From contig QHYE01000034.1 in the NCBI GenBank assembly GCA_003224055.1, forward strand, positions 22,889 to 86,888: a DNA stretch of 64,000 nucleotides, given 5' to 3'. A program made the position numbers and the translations under genes. Below are positions 54,160-63,763 of the stretch, in pieces. The stretch's first letter is position 1. The number at the start of each line of letters is the position of its first letter. The stretch is from Acidobacteriota bacterium. Its GTDB lineage: Bacteria; Acidobacteriota; Terriglobia; Acidiferrales; UBA7541. Below the pieces are notes generated by a model, which worked only from the letters and a program-made list of their open reading frames with translations, made no database searches and was not told where the DNA came from.

Positions 54160-57100
54160 ATGGCACTGACCTCTGGCACAAAACTCGGTCCCTATGAGAT
54201 CCAATCCCCACTTGGTGCGGGCGGCATGGGAGAGGTGTACCGGGCGCGGGATACGCGACTTGATCGCAGTGTTGCGATCAAGATTCTGTCCGCCGCATTC
54301 TCCGCAGACTGTGACCGGTTGGTCCGCTTCGAGCAGGAAGCGCGCTCGGCATCTGCCCTCAACCACCCCAGTATCGTTACCATCTACGAACTCGGACAGG
54401 ACGGTTCGACTCATTACATTGCGATGGAGCTGGTAGAGGGGAAGACGCTGCGCGAGTTGCTTGTCTCCGGCTTGCTGCCAATGCGAAAGGCAATTGAAAT
54501 CGCGGCGCAGGCTGCGGAGGGTCTGACCAAGGCTCATGAAGCGGGCATCACGCACAGGGACCTAAAGCCCGAGAATCTGATGGTCTCTCATGATGGCTTC
54601 GTCAAAATCCTCGACTTTGGCTTGGCGAAGCACGGGTCGCCAAGCGGAGAACACTCAGACATGTTCAATACGTCCATGTCACTGACTGCACCGGGTCTGG
54701 TTCTAGGAACGGTGGGATACATGTCACCGGAGCAGGCCGGCGGCCGGCCGCTGGACTTCCGGTCAGACCAGTTTTCTTTCGGTTTGGTGCTCTACGAGAT
54801 GGTTACCGGAAAGCGCCCATTTCAGAGAGACACAGCAGCGGAGACACTGGTGGCCATTCTCCGGGAACAGGCCGAACCGATCGTAGCGCAAAACCGCGAC
54901 GCCCCCGCTCCGTTGTGTTGGGCGATTGAGAGGTGTCTGGCGAAAGAGCCCGACAAGCGCTACGTCTCTACCCGAGAACTCGCACGGGAACTTGCAGCCA
55001 TACGCGACCGCTTCTCGGAAAAGCCAGCTATGCACGTGGAAACCCGCCCGACCAATCTTCCTGTGTTGCGGACCGGGTTTGTGGGGCGAGAGAAGGAAGT
55101 GGCCGCCGCCAAAGAACTCCTGCTGCGTCAGGATGTGCGCTTGGTTACGGTCACGGGTCCAGGCGGAATCGGGAAAACGCGTCTCGCGGTGGAAGTGGCA
55201 GGTGGCCTTATCGAGATGTTTCCGGGTGGGATCCATTTTGTCCCGCTCTCCCCGCTAAGCGATCCGGGCTTGATCGCTTCCGTGATCGTTCAGACGCTGG
55301 GGATCCGGGAGGCAGGAGGTCAGTCGCCGCTCGAAATACTCAAAAAGAATTTACAGGATTCATTGCGCGCACCGATGCTGTTCCTGCTGGACAACTTCGA
55401 GCACCTGATTCAGGCGGCGCCTACCGTGGCGGAACTGCTGGCCGCGGCCCCCAATCTTAAAATCCTGGTAACGAGCCGTGCAGCGCTGCACGTGTACGGA
55501 GAACATGAATTTCCGGTGCCGCCGCTGGCGCTGCCGGATTCACGGTCCGTGCCTTCTTTGGATGTCCTCTCACAGTACCCTGCGGTCGCGCTATTCGTTC
55601 AACGCGCCGTCGCTGCCAAGCCAGATTTTGAACTTAACCGAGAGAACGCGTCCGCCGTCACTGAGATTTGCGCGCGACTGGATGGTCTGCCTCTCGCGAT
55701 CGAGCTCGCAGCCGCCCGGGTCAAAGTCCTTTCACCCTCTTCTCTGCTGACACGCCTGGCGAGCCGGTTGCAGCTATTAACGGGGGGCGCAAGGGACCTG
55801 CCACAGAGGCAACAGACGCTTCGTGCTGCCATGGATTGGAGCTACGACCTGTTGAACGCTGCAGAGCAGAAGCTTTTCCGAAGATTATCGGTGTTCGTGG
55901 GGGGATGCACTCTGGAAGGCGTGGAAGCTGTGTGCGACACCAAAGGTGATCTCGATTTGGACTTGCTCGACGGTATGGCATCCATGGTGGACAAGAGCCT
56001 GGCGCAGCAGGTCGAACAAGCGAAGGGTGAGTCGCGGTTCGTGATGTTGGAAACCATTCGCGAGTACGCTCTGGAAAAACTGCAGGCGAGCGGGGAGCGG
56101 GCCTCGACGAAACGCGGTCATGCGGCCTACTGCCTGGTGCTGGCAGAAGAAGAGGCTTCGGATCCTAGCGGCGCGCAAGGGACAGAATGGATAGGACGCT
56201 TCGCGCTCGAACATGACAATTTTCGCGCGAGCCTTGAGTGGCTAACCGAAACCGGAGATGCGGAGTGGGGTCTGCGTCTGGCCACCGCCCTGTTTCGCTT
56301 TTGGGAGATTCGCGAGTATCTCGCTGAGGGCAGAGACAGGTTGGGCAGGCTGCTGAAGCTCACAGGAGCGGCAGCTCCCACGAAGGCGCGCACGCGCGCG
56401 CTTTTTGCAGCAGGCGTCCTCGCCGGCGAGCAGGGAGATTACGCCTCGGCGGAGATGCATATCAGCGAAAGCCAAAACATCGCGCGTCAGTTGGGCGACA
56501 ATACGGGCGTCGCCGTCTCCCTAAACGCGCTGGCGGTCTTTGCTCGTGACCGGGGTAGCGTCGCAAAGGCGCGCGCCCTGTTCGAAGAAAGCCTCGCGCT
56601 TTGGAGAGAATTAGGCGACTTGAAGGCCGTCGCTCGCGCTCTCAGCAACTTGGCGAATGTCGTCAAATTGCAGGGAGACTACGACCGCGCGCGCTCCCTT
56701 TACGCGGAGTGCCTTTCCATCTTCCGAGGACTGGAAGATCGGACAGGTGTCGCCTGGTCGCTTAACTACCAGGGGGATGTCGCACGCGATCAAGGTGACT
56801 CCGCCGCCGCGGGCACATTGTACGAACAGTGCCTGGCGATCTTTCGGGAGCTCGGTGACCGTTGGGGCATTGCTGGCACACTGGCTGATCTAGGAAGCTT
56901 GGCGAGGGAACAGCGGGATTATCCCTGTGCGCACTCTCTGTACCGGGAAAGCATAATCATTTTCCAGGAGCTGGATCATAAACGCGGAATCGCCCGCCTG
57001 CTGGAGTGTTTCGCGTGCTCGGCGGCCGCTCAATTCAAGGCAGAGCGTTCGCTGCGGCTGGCAGGCGCAGCGGCTGCGCTGCGCCAAAATATTGGCGCTC

Positions 57101-57267
57101 CGCTCACGCCAGCAGAACAGGCCAAACTGGAAGCCTTTCTGGACCCGGCACGGCTGGCATTGGCCAACACGGCAGGCGCGACGGCCTGGCTAGAAGGTTG
57201 GGCTTTGCCGGTCGAGAAAGTTATTGAGGACGTGCTGCTGCCCGAGGCGGCATCTCCTTCGTGTTAG
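54160..57267 (+). CDS. Ser/Thr kinase-STAND ATPase-TPR fusion regulator
   Basis: A 1035-aa signalling protein. Kinase domain about 1-270: glycine loop GAGGMGEV (19-26), catalytic Lys41, HRDLKPEN (Asp134), DFGLAK (Asp152) and the activation-end GTVGYMSPEQ. Then an NB-ARC-like ATPase: P-loop TGPGGIGKT (about 331-339), Walker B LLDNFEHL (about 407) and a helical sensor region to about 670. The C-terminal 330 residues hold TPR repeats (LGDNTGVAVSLNALAVFARDRG pattern). No TM segment lies between domains, so it is cytosolic. Such kinase-ATPase-TPR proteins couple ligand- or partner-sensing to phosphorylation. Substrate unknown. Confidence 0.88.
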   Translation: MALTSGTKLGPYEIQSPLGAGGMGEVYRARDTRLDRSVAIKILSAAFSADCDRLVRFEQEARSASALNHPSIVTIYELGQDGSTHYIAMELVEGKTLRELLVSGLLPMRKAIEIAAQAAEGLTKAHEAGITHRDLKPENLMVSHDGFVKILDFGLAKHGSPSGEHSDMFNTSMSLTAPGLVLGTVGYMSPEQAGGRPLDFRSDQFSFGLVLYEMVTGKRPFQRDTAAETLVAILREQAEPIVAQNRDAPAPLCWAIERCLAKEPDKRYVSTRELARELAAIRDRFSEKPAMHVETRPTNLPVLRTGFVGREKEVAAAKELLLRQDVRLVTVTGPGGIGKTRLAVEVAGGLIEMFPGGIHFVPLSPLSDPGLIASVIVQTLGIREAGGQSPLEILKKNLQDSLRAPMLFLLDNFEHLIQAAPTVAELLAAAPNLKILVTSRAALHVYGEHEFPVPPLALPDSRSVPSLDVLSQYPAVALFVQRAVAAKPDFELNRENASAVTEICARLDGLPLAIELAAARVKVLSPSSLLTRLASRLQLLTGGARDLPQRQQTLRAAMDWSYDLLNAAEQKLFRRLSVFVGGCTLEGVEAVCDTKGDLDLDLLDGMASMVDKSLAQQVEQAKGESRFVMLETIREYALEKLQASGERASTKRGHAAYCLVLAEEEASDPSGAQGTEWIGRFALEHDNFRASLEWLTETGDAEWGLRLATALFRFWEIREYLAEGRDRLGRLLKLTGAAAPTKARTRALFAAGVLAGEQGDYASAEMHISESQNIARQLGDNTGVAVSLNALAVFARDRGSVAKARALFEESLALWRELGDLKAVARALSNLANVVKLQGDYDRARSLYAECLSIFRGLEDRTGVAWSLNYQGDVARDQGDSAAAGTLYEQCLAIFRELGDRWGIAGTLADLGSLAREQRDYPCAHSLYRESIIIFQELDHKRGIARLLECFACSAAAQFKAERSLRLAGAAAALRQNIGAPLTPAEQAKLEAFLDPARLALANTAGATAWLEGWALPVEKVIEDVLLPEAASPSC

Positions 57268-57340
57268 CACACAGGCGCCCGGACGGGCTGGCGCCGATAG
57301 CGAAGGAAATTCCGATGCCACCTGAAGGTTCAGCGGCCAC

Positions 57341-57613
57341 TTACTCTGCGGTTGCCGGGTCGATGAGTCGGCGCACGGCGGAGACTCGATTGGCGGGAAT
57401 GCCCACGCGCTTCGCGTGTTCTTGGATGAGTGCCTCGTCTGGAGCGAGGTAGACGCAGTACACCTTATCACCCGTCACGTAGCTATGAAGCCACTGAATC
57501 TCGGGACCCAATCCCTTCAAAACGTTAACTGATTTTTGGGAGATTTCCCGCAATTGCGCGTCTGTTAGATTTCCCGCTCCCGGGACTTCGCGTTCGATGA
57601 CGAATTTGGGCAT
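57341..57613 (-). CDS. DUF4242-family small protein
   Basis: The 90-aa protein starts MPKFVIEREVPGAGNLT and has the ferredoxin-like DUF4242 pattern (IERxxPG ... WLHSYVTGDKVYCVYLAPDEALIQEHAKRVGIPANRVSAV). Family members include a nickel-binding dimer; here the likely metal ligands (His in WLHSY, Cys in VYCVY, His in QEHAK) are present. It is divergent from the OsmC-like gene with about 115 bases between. Confidence 0.8.
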   Translation of the reverse strand: MPKFVIEREVPGAGNLTDAQLREISQKSVNVLKGLGPEIQWLHSYVTGDKVYCVYLAPDEALIQEHAKRVGIPANRVSAVRRLIDPATAE

Positions 57614-57728
57614 GGCCGTTTACCTGATGGCCACGCATGCTAGCATGCAACTGGAGCGGCTTCAACAAGGCTTGGCCAAAGCTGCCCCGGTCAGCGAAAA
57701 CGGCCAAGAACAACAGATTGAGGTTGCC

Positions 57729-58235
57729 ATGGATCTTCGCTCTCTCCAGAAGCCGCTGAAAGAGAAATACCGCAATGACCCAAATGCTTCGCAAATCACT
57801 CTCCGGGCGAAAGGCGGGCAGACGGATGTTCCGGTTACATGTTCGGTCGATATAGGGCGTACCATCTACCACGCCGAAGCCCACAAGGGCGTTGGAGGCG
57901 CCGGAGCCGGCGCCTGTTCTGGCGACCTTTTGCTTGGGGCTCTGGCGGCTTGTGCACAAATCACCTGTCAGATGGTGGCTGCGGCCATGGGCATACCAAC
58001 CGAACGCATTGAGGTCACGGTGGAGGGAGAGTTGGATCTTCGAGGCACCCTTGGCATATCAAAAGACGTGCCTGTCGGCTTTGAGAGCGTTCATCTTCAT
58101 TTTGACGTGGCTGCTTCTAAAGCAACTCCGGAGCAACTGCGCGGATTGCAAGAGAAAACAGAACAGTATTGCGTGGTGATGCAGACCTTAATGCGGCCGC
58201 CGAGGCTGCAAACCGAGTGGGTTCGTCACAATTGA
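57729..58235 (+). CDS. OsmC-family peroxiredoxin-like protein
   Basis: OsmC-like proteins reduce organic hydroperoxides with two cysteines; both are present here (GACSGDLLLGALAACAQITCQ and EQYCVVMQ). The 168-aa start is set at MDLRSLQKPLKEKYRND because GAGG lies 5-6 bases upstream; the ORF-track ATG at 57597 would overlap the divergent gene. An extended linker VTVEGELDLRGTLGISKDVPVGF is typical of the family. Possible oxidative-stress role. Confidence 0.82.
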   Translation: MDLRSLQKPLKEKYRNDPNASQITLRAKGGQTDVPVTCSVDIGRTIYHAEAHKGVGGAGAGACSGDLLLGALAACAQITCQMVAAAMGIPTERIEVTVEGELDLRGTLGISKDVPVGFESVHLHFDVAASKATPEQLRGLQEKTEQYCVVMQTLMRPPRLQTEWVRHN

Positions 58236-58356
58236 ACGCACGGCCCCACGAGTCGCCCGCCGCGCTGCTTCCTCCCCGCAATTCCGCTACAATCGTCTCC
58301 TCGTTTTAAGGAAACACCGGCGCGCTTCGTGCCCGCCGCTTTCGAGGAGGCTTTCT

Positions 58357-59238
58357 TTGGAATCCGCCGCCGCTCCCCAAAAAATCGGACTCATCGGACT
58401 CGGCCTCATGGGCCGTCCCATGGGCATGAATCTCTTGAAAGCCGGCCACGCGCTCACGGTCTGGAACCGCACCGCTTCCCGCGCGGATGAACTCGTCGCT
58501 GCCGGCGCCAAGCTCGCCAAATCCCCGCAAGAAGTTGCCGCCGCTTCCGATTTCCTCCTCACCATGGTCAGCGATCCTCTCGCCCTCGAAGAAGTTCTCT
58601 GGGGCCCCGCCGGCGCCATGCAAGCCCTCAAGCGCGGCGCCATCTACGTGGACTCCAGCACTATCTCTCCCGCCCTCGCCCGCAAAATCGCCGCGGCCTG
58701 CGCCGAACGCGGCGCACGTTTTCTGGACGCACCGGTCACCGGCGGCGACTGGGGCGCCAAAAAAGGAGAGTTGCTCTTCATGGTCGGCGGCGACGCCGAG
58801 ACGCTCAAGGAAGCCGAGCCCATCCTCGCCGTGATGGGCAAAAAGATTTTTCAGCTTGGCCCGCACGGCGCCGGTCAAACCATCAAGCTCGCCATGAATC
58901 TGATCCTCGCGTTGCAGGTGGACGCGCTCGCCGAAGCTCTCGCTCTCGTTACCCGCGCCGGCCTCCAAGGCGAAAAACTCGTCGAAGTCCTGCAATCCAG
59001 CATGGCCCGCTCCGGCGTCCTCGACGTCAAGGCTCCCAATCTCCTCAAAGGCGAATACGTCCCCAGTTTTCCTCTGCGACTGATGCACAAGGATCTCGGG
59101 CTCGCTCTCGATCTCGCCAATCAACTCGGCGTCGCCCTTCCCGCCACCGCCGCCGCCCGCGAAACCTATAATTATGTCAAGGGAGCCGCCAAAGAAGATC
59201 TCGACTATTCCGCCGTCATGAAATTCTGGAAGCCCTGA
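58357..59238 (+). CDS. Beta-hydroxyacid dehydrogenase (3-hydroxyisobutyrate-like)
   Basis: NAD(P)-dependent oxidoreductase of the 3-hydroxyisobutyrate/glyoxylate reductase family. Rossmann motif GLIGLGLMGRPM (10-21), substrate-site DAPVTGGDWGAKKGELLFMVGG and catalytic Lys in GAGQTIKLAMN. Start is TTG 58357, supported by GAGGAGG six bases upstream. The 293 aa fit the family. Substrate cannot be told. A TACAAT box about 60 bases upstream may be its -10. Confidence 0.88.
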   Translation: MESAAAPQKIGLIGLGLMGRPMGMNLLKAGHALTVWNRTASRADELVAAGAKLAKSPQEVAAASDFLLTMVSDPLALEEVLWGPAGAMQALKRGAIYVDSSTISPALARKIAAACAERGARFLDAPVTGGDWGAKKGELLFMVGGDAETLKEAEPILAVMGKKIFQLGPHGAGQTIKLAMNLILALQVDALAEALALVTRAGLQGEKLVEVLQSSMARSGVLDVKAPNLLKGEYVPSFPLRLMHKDLGLALDLANQLGVALPATAAARETYNYVKGAAKEDLDYSAVMKFWKP

Positions 59239-59284
59239 CGCACGTTCCTCCCTCTGCTACAATTTCTCAAGACGGAGGCTTCTC

Positions 59285-60172
59285 ATGAGTACGCCGGGCA
59301 CTTCTCCCGACCCCGCAAAAATTCAAATGTTTCGCACCCGCCTCCGGGAAGAATGGACCGGCGAGAGAACCGTCGCCGCGTGGCGCAAATGGCACGCGCA
59401 AATCGCCGCCTTCACTCGCGGCGCCACCGAAGCCATCCTCGAAGCCGCGCATCTTCGTCCCGACATGCGCGTTCTCGATCTCGCGTGTGGCGTCGGCGAT
59501 CCCGCGCTCTCCATCGCCGCCGAAGTCGCCCCTTCCGGCCGCGTCACCGCCACGGACCTGGGCCCCGGCATGATGTCGCTCGCCGAAGAACTCGCCCGTA
59601 AGAAAGGCCTCGCCAACATCGAGTTCCGCGAAGCCAACGCCGAATCCCTTCCGTTCGCCGATGCTTCCTTCGACGTCCTCAGCTGCCGCTTCGGCATCAT
59701 GTTTTTTCCCGATCTCGCCAAGGCTCTCCGCGAATGTCTCCGCGTTCTCAAGCCCGGCGGCCGCGCCGCTTTCGTCGCCTGGGGAAAAAAGGAACAACCC
59801 TTCTTCAGCACCACCGCGGGCATCATCCTCAAGCGCGTTCCCGTTCCGCCGCCTCCGCCCGACCCCGATGGTCCCAGCCTGTTCATGTTCGGCGAACGCG
59901 ACCGGCTCCGCCGGGCGCTTGAGTCTGCCGGCTTCGCCAACGTCCACGAAGAAGACCGCATCATCCCCGGCCGCTGGTCCGGCTCCGTCGAGGAATACTG
60001 GGAACAGTTCACCGAAGTCGCCGCGCCTTTCCGCCCGCTCCTCGACCAGCTCACTACCGAACAGCGTGCCCAGGCCCGCGACGAAAGCCTCCTCGCCGTC
60101 AAGAAGTTTTGGGACGGCCGCGAAATCAATCTGCCCCTCGAAATCGTAATCGGCTCCGGCATCCGCCCTTGA
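59285..60172 (+). CDS. SAM-dependent methyltransferase
   Basis: Class I methyltransferase: motif I VLDLACGVGDPALS (about 60-73), motif II-like ATDLGPGMMSLAEE, and FRE-ANAESLPFADASFDV for the post-II region. Length 295 aa; a C-terminal helical cap follows the fold. The start ATG has GGAGG six bases upstream. Similar to UbiE/COQ5-like enzymes but without a diagnostic signature, so the substrate is unknown. Confidence 0.85.
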   Translation: MSTPGTSPDPAKIQMFRTRLREEWTGERTVAAWRKWHAQIAAFTRGATEAILEAAHLRPDMRVLDLACGVGDPALSIAAEVAPSGRVTATDLGPGMMSLAEELARKKGLANIEFREANAESLPFADASFDVLSCRFGIMFFPDLAKALRECLRVLKPGGRAAFVAWGKKEQPFFSTTAGIILKRVPVPPPPPDPDGPSLFMFGERDRLRRALESAGFANVHEEDRIIPGRWSGSVEEYWEQFTEVAAPFRPLLDQLTTEQRAQARDESLLAVKKFWDGREINLPLEIVIGSGIRP

Positions 60173-60345
60173 ACGATAGGGCAAATGGTCTTGACCGCAT
60201 TCTCCTCGTTCTTGGGAAGTTCTTGTAAAATAGTAGGTTAGTGAGGGTGGTTCTGGCTGTCCCATATTGAGACGAAGTTGGGTCAGAGCACGACCTCCGT
60301 CCCGCCACAGGGCTAGCGCCCACCCTTGCCAATCGGAGAGACCTA

Positions 60346-61728
60346 ATGGTCCGCTCGCGATTTCTACGAGAGCTAGCCACCCTGGTGGCCCTTGCCGCCG
60401 TGTACTTCGTGGCTGGCAAGCTCGGCTTGAGACTGGCCTACGTCAACGCCAGCGCCACTCCCGTCTGGCCCTGCACTGGGATCGCCCTCGCCGCCTTTCT
60501 GGTCCTCGGCTACCGCGCATGGCCCGCCATTCTTGCCGGAGCTTTCCTCGTCAACTTCGCCACCGCCGGCACTCTCGCCACCTCTCTCGGCATCGCCGTC
60601 GGAAACACACTCGAAGGCGTCGTCGGCTGCTACCTGGTTAATCGCTTTGCCGCTGGTCGTCATGCCTTTGAACACGCGCAGGACATTTTCAAATTCGCGT
60701 TCCTTGTCGGCATCCTTAGCACCACGGTCAGCGCCACCATCGGCGTCTCCACCCTCGCCTTAGCCGGATTTGCGCCTTGGTCCTTCTACGGCTCCATCTG
60801 GTCCACGTGGTGGCTGGGCGATGCTGTCGGCGCCGTGGTTGTCACTCCCCTCGTTCTCCTCTGGTGGGAGAATCCCCGCTTGCATTGGACTCGCAGGCAG
60901 CTCATCGAACTGGCCTTCTTATTTGCAGGACTGTTTTTCGCCTGCTGGGTCGTCTTCGGCGGCCGTTTTCATTCCGCCTTGAAAAACTATCCCCTCGAGT
61001 TCCTTTGCGTTCCATTTTTGATCTGGGCCGCCTTCAGCTTCGGCCGCCGCAGAGCCGCCACCGCCATTGCCTTCCTGGCCGCGATGGCCACCTGGGGCAC
61101 CACGCACGGCTTCGGCCCGTTTTCCCGCGAATCGCAAAATACCTCTTTGCTCTTGTTGCAGGCCTTCGTCGGCGTCATGGCCATTACCACCATGGTTCTC
61201 GCCGCCGAAGTGACCGAACACAAGCGCGCTGATGAACACGTGCATCATTTGGCCGTCACGGATCCGCTCACGGGCCTCGCCAACTACCGGCGGCTTCTCG
61301 ACGCCCTCGATTCCGAAATCAAGCGCTACGAACGCACTCCCCGCACGTTTGCCCTCGTGCTCCTCGATCTGGACGGCCTGAAAAAGATCAATGACACCTA
61401 CGGCCATCTCGTGGGCAGCGAAGCCATCTGCCGGCTGGGAAACATTCTTCGCATTCATTGCCGCGCCATTGACACCGCTGCGCGTTACGGAGGGGACGAA
61501 TTCGTGCTTGTTCTTCCCGAAACGGACTCCCCTGCCGCTCTGCGGGTTGCCGATCGCATTGCCGAGCGGCTCAGCACCGATGGCGACGAGCCACCCGTCA
61601 CCGTAAGTACTGGAATAGCCGTCTACCCGCATGATGGCAAGACCATCGATGAGCTCCTCTCCGCGGCCGACCATGTCCTCTATCGCAAGAAAGCCTCCGC
61701 CAAACGTAAACTCCCCCAGTCCACTTGA
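60346..61728 (+). CDS. MASE1-GGDEF diguanylate cyclase
   Basis: Membrane c-di-GMP synthase. Residues 1-290 form a MASE1-type sensor with about eight TM helices. The catalytic domain has VTDPLTGLANYRRLLDALD, LLDLDGLKKIND, and the intact active site GGDEF (near residue 383). An RxxD product-inhibition site (RAID) lies exactly five residues before it, so the enzyme is probably active and feedback-limited. Start has GGAGAG. A short inverted pair (GGGC-N4-GCCC) lies in its leader. Confidence 0.9.
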   Translation: MVRSRFLRELATLVALAAVYFVAGKLGLRLAYVNASATPVWPCTGIALAAFLVLGYRAWPAILAGAFLVNFATAGTLATSLGIAVGNTLEGVVGCYLVNRFAAGRHAFEHAQDIFKFAFLVGILSTTVSATIGVSTLALAGFAPWSFYGSIWSTWWLGDAVGAVVVTPLVLLWWENPRLHWTRRQLIELAFLFAGLFFACWVVFGGRFHSALKNYPLEFLCVPFLIWAAFSFGRRRAATAIAFLAAMATWGTTHGFGPFSRESQNTSLLLLQAFVGVMAITTMVLAAEVTEHKRADEHVHHLAVTDPLTGLANYRRLLDALDSEIKRYERTPRTFALVLLDLDGLKKINDTYGHLVGSEAICRLGNILRIHCRAIDTAARYGGDEFVLVLPETDSPAALRVADRIAERLSTDGDEPPVTVSTGIAVYPHDGKTIDELLSAADHVLYRKKASAKRKLPQST

Positions 61729-61788
61729 CGCGCGCTCTGCGATCCGGCCTTTATCCTTTCTTCGTCTTCGCACTTGCATACGCGTTCC

Positions 61789-61827
61789 GTCATCCCGAGC
61801 CCGCCGCAGCGGGAGGGATCTGCTTTT
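61789..61827. repeat. Dispersed repeat (GTCATCCCGAGC type), copy 2
   Basis: GTCATCCCGAGC...GAGGGATCTGCTTTT, 39 bases, matching copy 1 at 44407-44439 apart from a 6-base insertion in the palindromic centre (GCCCGCCGCAGCGGGAG). It lies between the diguanylate cyclase and the FAD oxidoreductase. Confidence 0.75.
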
Positions 61828-61886
61828 CCGGTCAGCCGCGGAAATCCTCGCCACCGGCCAGGTTCCCCTTGCATCAAAGAAGGACT

Positions 61887-63086
61887 ATGCCCCGCAAAGC
61901 TCATCCTTGGGGCGCGCCGCCTTGGACCGTGGATTTCTGTCCCGCCCCGCGCGCGCTCCCAGATCACGTGGATTTCGCCATTGTTGGAGGCGGCTTGTCC
62001 GGCCTTTCCGCTGCGGCCTGGCTGCGCAGGTTGGCGCCCGGGCGCTCCGTCCTTGTGCTCGAGTCTGCTTCGCTCGGTGAAGGCGCTAGCGGCCGCACCG
62101 GCGGCATGGCGCTCGCGGAAACGGCGGCCGGCAATCTCCCCGGCCTCGGAGACGTCCTCGCCGGCTACAAGAAAATTTTGCGCGCTTTGCGAATCGACTC
62201 GCGCTTAACGCTTCCCGGCGTTTGGGAACTGAGCCGCTCCGGCCCGGCGAAAAAGCATTCGCCGATCTGCTGGAGCGATTCCGGCGATCTGAAAATCGTC
62301 CGCCGCGTGCCCGGCGGCACGGTGAACCCGGGCAAAGTCCTCGCCGGTCTGGCGCGCGCCGCGGAAAACGCCGGCGCCCAAATCGTGGAGCACGCAGAAG
62401 TTCGCGCGTTGGACTTCTCGAATCCCGTGCGCCTGCGCGTCCGCTGCAACCGCCGCGGCCGCATCCACCGCAAAGAAATCCGCACGGAGCAAGTCCTTCT
62501 CGCCACCAACGCCTTCTCCCTGGAATTATCCGGCCTGCGCGCCGCTGCCGAGCCGAAGCTCACCTTTGCGCTGGCCACCGCTCCGCTTTCCGCCGCGCAG
62601 CTCAAAGCCCTCGGCCTCTCCTCGCGCCGCCCGTTTTACACTGTGGACCTTCCATATCTTTGGGGACGCTTGCTCGAATCGAACGGCGTCATCTTCGGCG
62701 CCGGCCTTGTCCCACCGTACGTGGGCACGCCTTCTCGCTTTCCCTTCCACTCCAACTCGATCAAAAACCGCACGCACGATTTGCGCCGCTATGATGTTCG
62801 CAAAGGCGAAGCCGCCGCACGCCTCCGCTGGCTCGAAAGCCGCGTTCGCCATTTGCACCCTGCGCTTGAAAACGTACGCATCACCCAGCGCTGGGGCGGC
62901 CCGATTCTCTTCACCGAAAAAATGCTCCCCATTTTCCGCTGGTTTATCTCGAAGGACCATCCTCGCAGCAAACGCGTGATGATCCTCGCTGGCTACAACG
63001 GTCACGGCGTGGCCCTCTCCGTCTACCTCGGCAAATGGGCCGCCCAAGCCCTCCTCGCCCGCCGCCCCCTCCCCCATTGGCGCTGA
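61887..63086 (+). CDS. FAD-dependent oxidoreductase (DadA/glycine-oxidase-like)
   Basis: The 399-aa protein from ATG 61887 has AAGGA a few bases upstream; the ORF-track start 54 codons upstream reads through the repeat. Dinucleotide motif DFAIVGGGLSGLSAAAWL (about 33-50) and the GRTGGMAL segment belong to the D-amino-acid/glycine oxidase family. The C-terminal GYNGHGVALSVYLGK flavin-binding helix is present. Substrate amine or amino acid unknown. Confidence 0.85.
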   Translation: MPRKAHPWGAPPWTVDFCPAPRALPDHVDFAIVGGGLSGLSAAAWLRRLAPGRSVLVLESASLGEGASGRTGGMALAETAAGNLPGLGDVLAGYKKILRALRIDSRLTLPGVWELSRSGPAKKHSPICWSDSGDLKIVRRVPGGTVNPGKVLAGLARAAENAGAQIVEHAEVRALDFSNPVRLRVRCNRRGRIHRKEIRTEQVLLATNAFSLELSGLRAAAEPKLTFALATAPLSAAQLKALGLSSRRPFYTVDLPYLWGRLLESNGVIFGAGLVPPYVGTPSRFPFHSNSIKNRTHDLRRYDVRKGEAAARLRWLESRVRHLHPALENVRITQRWGGPILFTEKMLPIFRWFISKDHPRSKRVMILAGYNGHGVALSVYLGKWAAQALLARRPLPHWR

Positions 63087-63206
63087 TCAAACCTTCTCGC
63101 TGCTCCCACGATAAGTGGCGCAACTCTTCCTCCAATTCCATCCTCTCTCTGGGTATAGAATGGTTTTCCGAAGTTCAAAACGAGAGAGCCAGAAACGAGA
63201 CCAACC

Positions 63207-63734
63207 ATGAGAAAAGTGCTTTTCGCATTTCTTCTATTGTTTAGTGCGCGCCCCTTGCTCGCGCAAGCGCCGCCGGAAGGACTCTGGCAGGGATATGACG
63301 GTGAGTGGCGCCACGTATCCAGCCAATTGCTCGTATTGGCCGAGGTCATGCCCGAGGAGAAATTCGCCTGGCGTCCCGCACCCGGAGTGCGCTCCACCAG
63401 CGAAGTCTTCATGCACATCGCTCTCGCGAATTTCTACCTGCTCAGCGTGACCGGTCCCAAAATGCCGGCCGACATGAAAGAAAGGCTGGAGAAATCGGTC
63501 ACCTCGAAAGCCGACGTCATCAGCTGGCTGAAACGTTCCCTCGACGCCGTGAAGTCCGCCCACTTGGCGGTCACGCCCAAAGACCTCGAGCGCAAGGTCC
63601 ACATTGTCGATCGCGACGCCACCGTGGACGGCATGTATCTGCGCATCATCGTTCATGCCAACGAGCACATGGGCCAGCTCATCGCCTACGCCCGCATGAC
63701 CGGCGTCGCTCCCCCCTGGTCCAAAAACCAGTAA
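63207..63734 (+). CDS. Secreted DinB-family protein
   Basis: A 175-aa protein with signal peptide MRKVLFAFLLLFSARPLLAQ and a DinB four-helix domain: metal His in FMHIALANFY and HANEHMGQLIAYARM. Like the cytoplasmic DinB-like protein at 52.2 kb in fold, but exported. Secreted DinB proteins of this kind are numerous in Acidobacteria, function unknown. The start ATG has GAGA-rich upstream sequence. Confidence 0.82.
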   Translation: MRKVLFAFLLLFSARPLLAQAPPEGLWQGYDGEWRHVSSQLLVLAEVMPEEKFAWRPAPGVRSTSEVFMHIALANFYLLSVTGPKMPADMKERLEKSVTSKADVISWLKRSLDAVKSAHLAVTPKDLERKVHIVDRDATVDGMYLRIIVHANEHMGQLIAYARMTGVAPPWSKNQ

Positions 63735-63763
63735 CCGCCGTTCTTCTGGATGGTCGGTTTCTC

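Noticed and set aside
60173-60345. c-di-GMP riboswitch upstream of the diguanylate cyclase
   Set aside because: The leader does not show the conserved GEMM-type core; only a short GGGC-GCCC pair is present.
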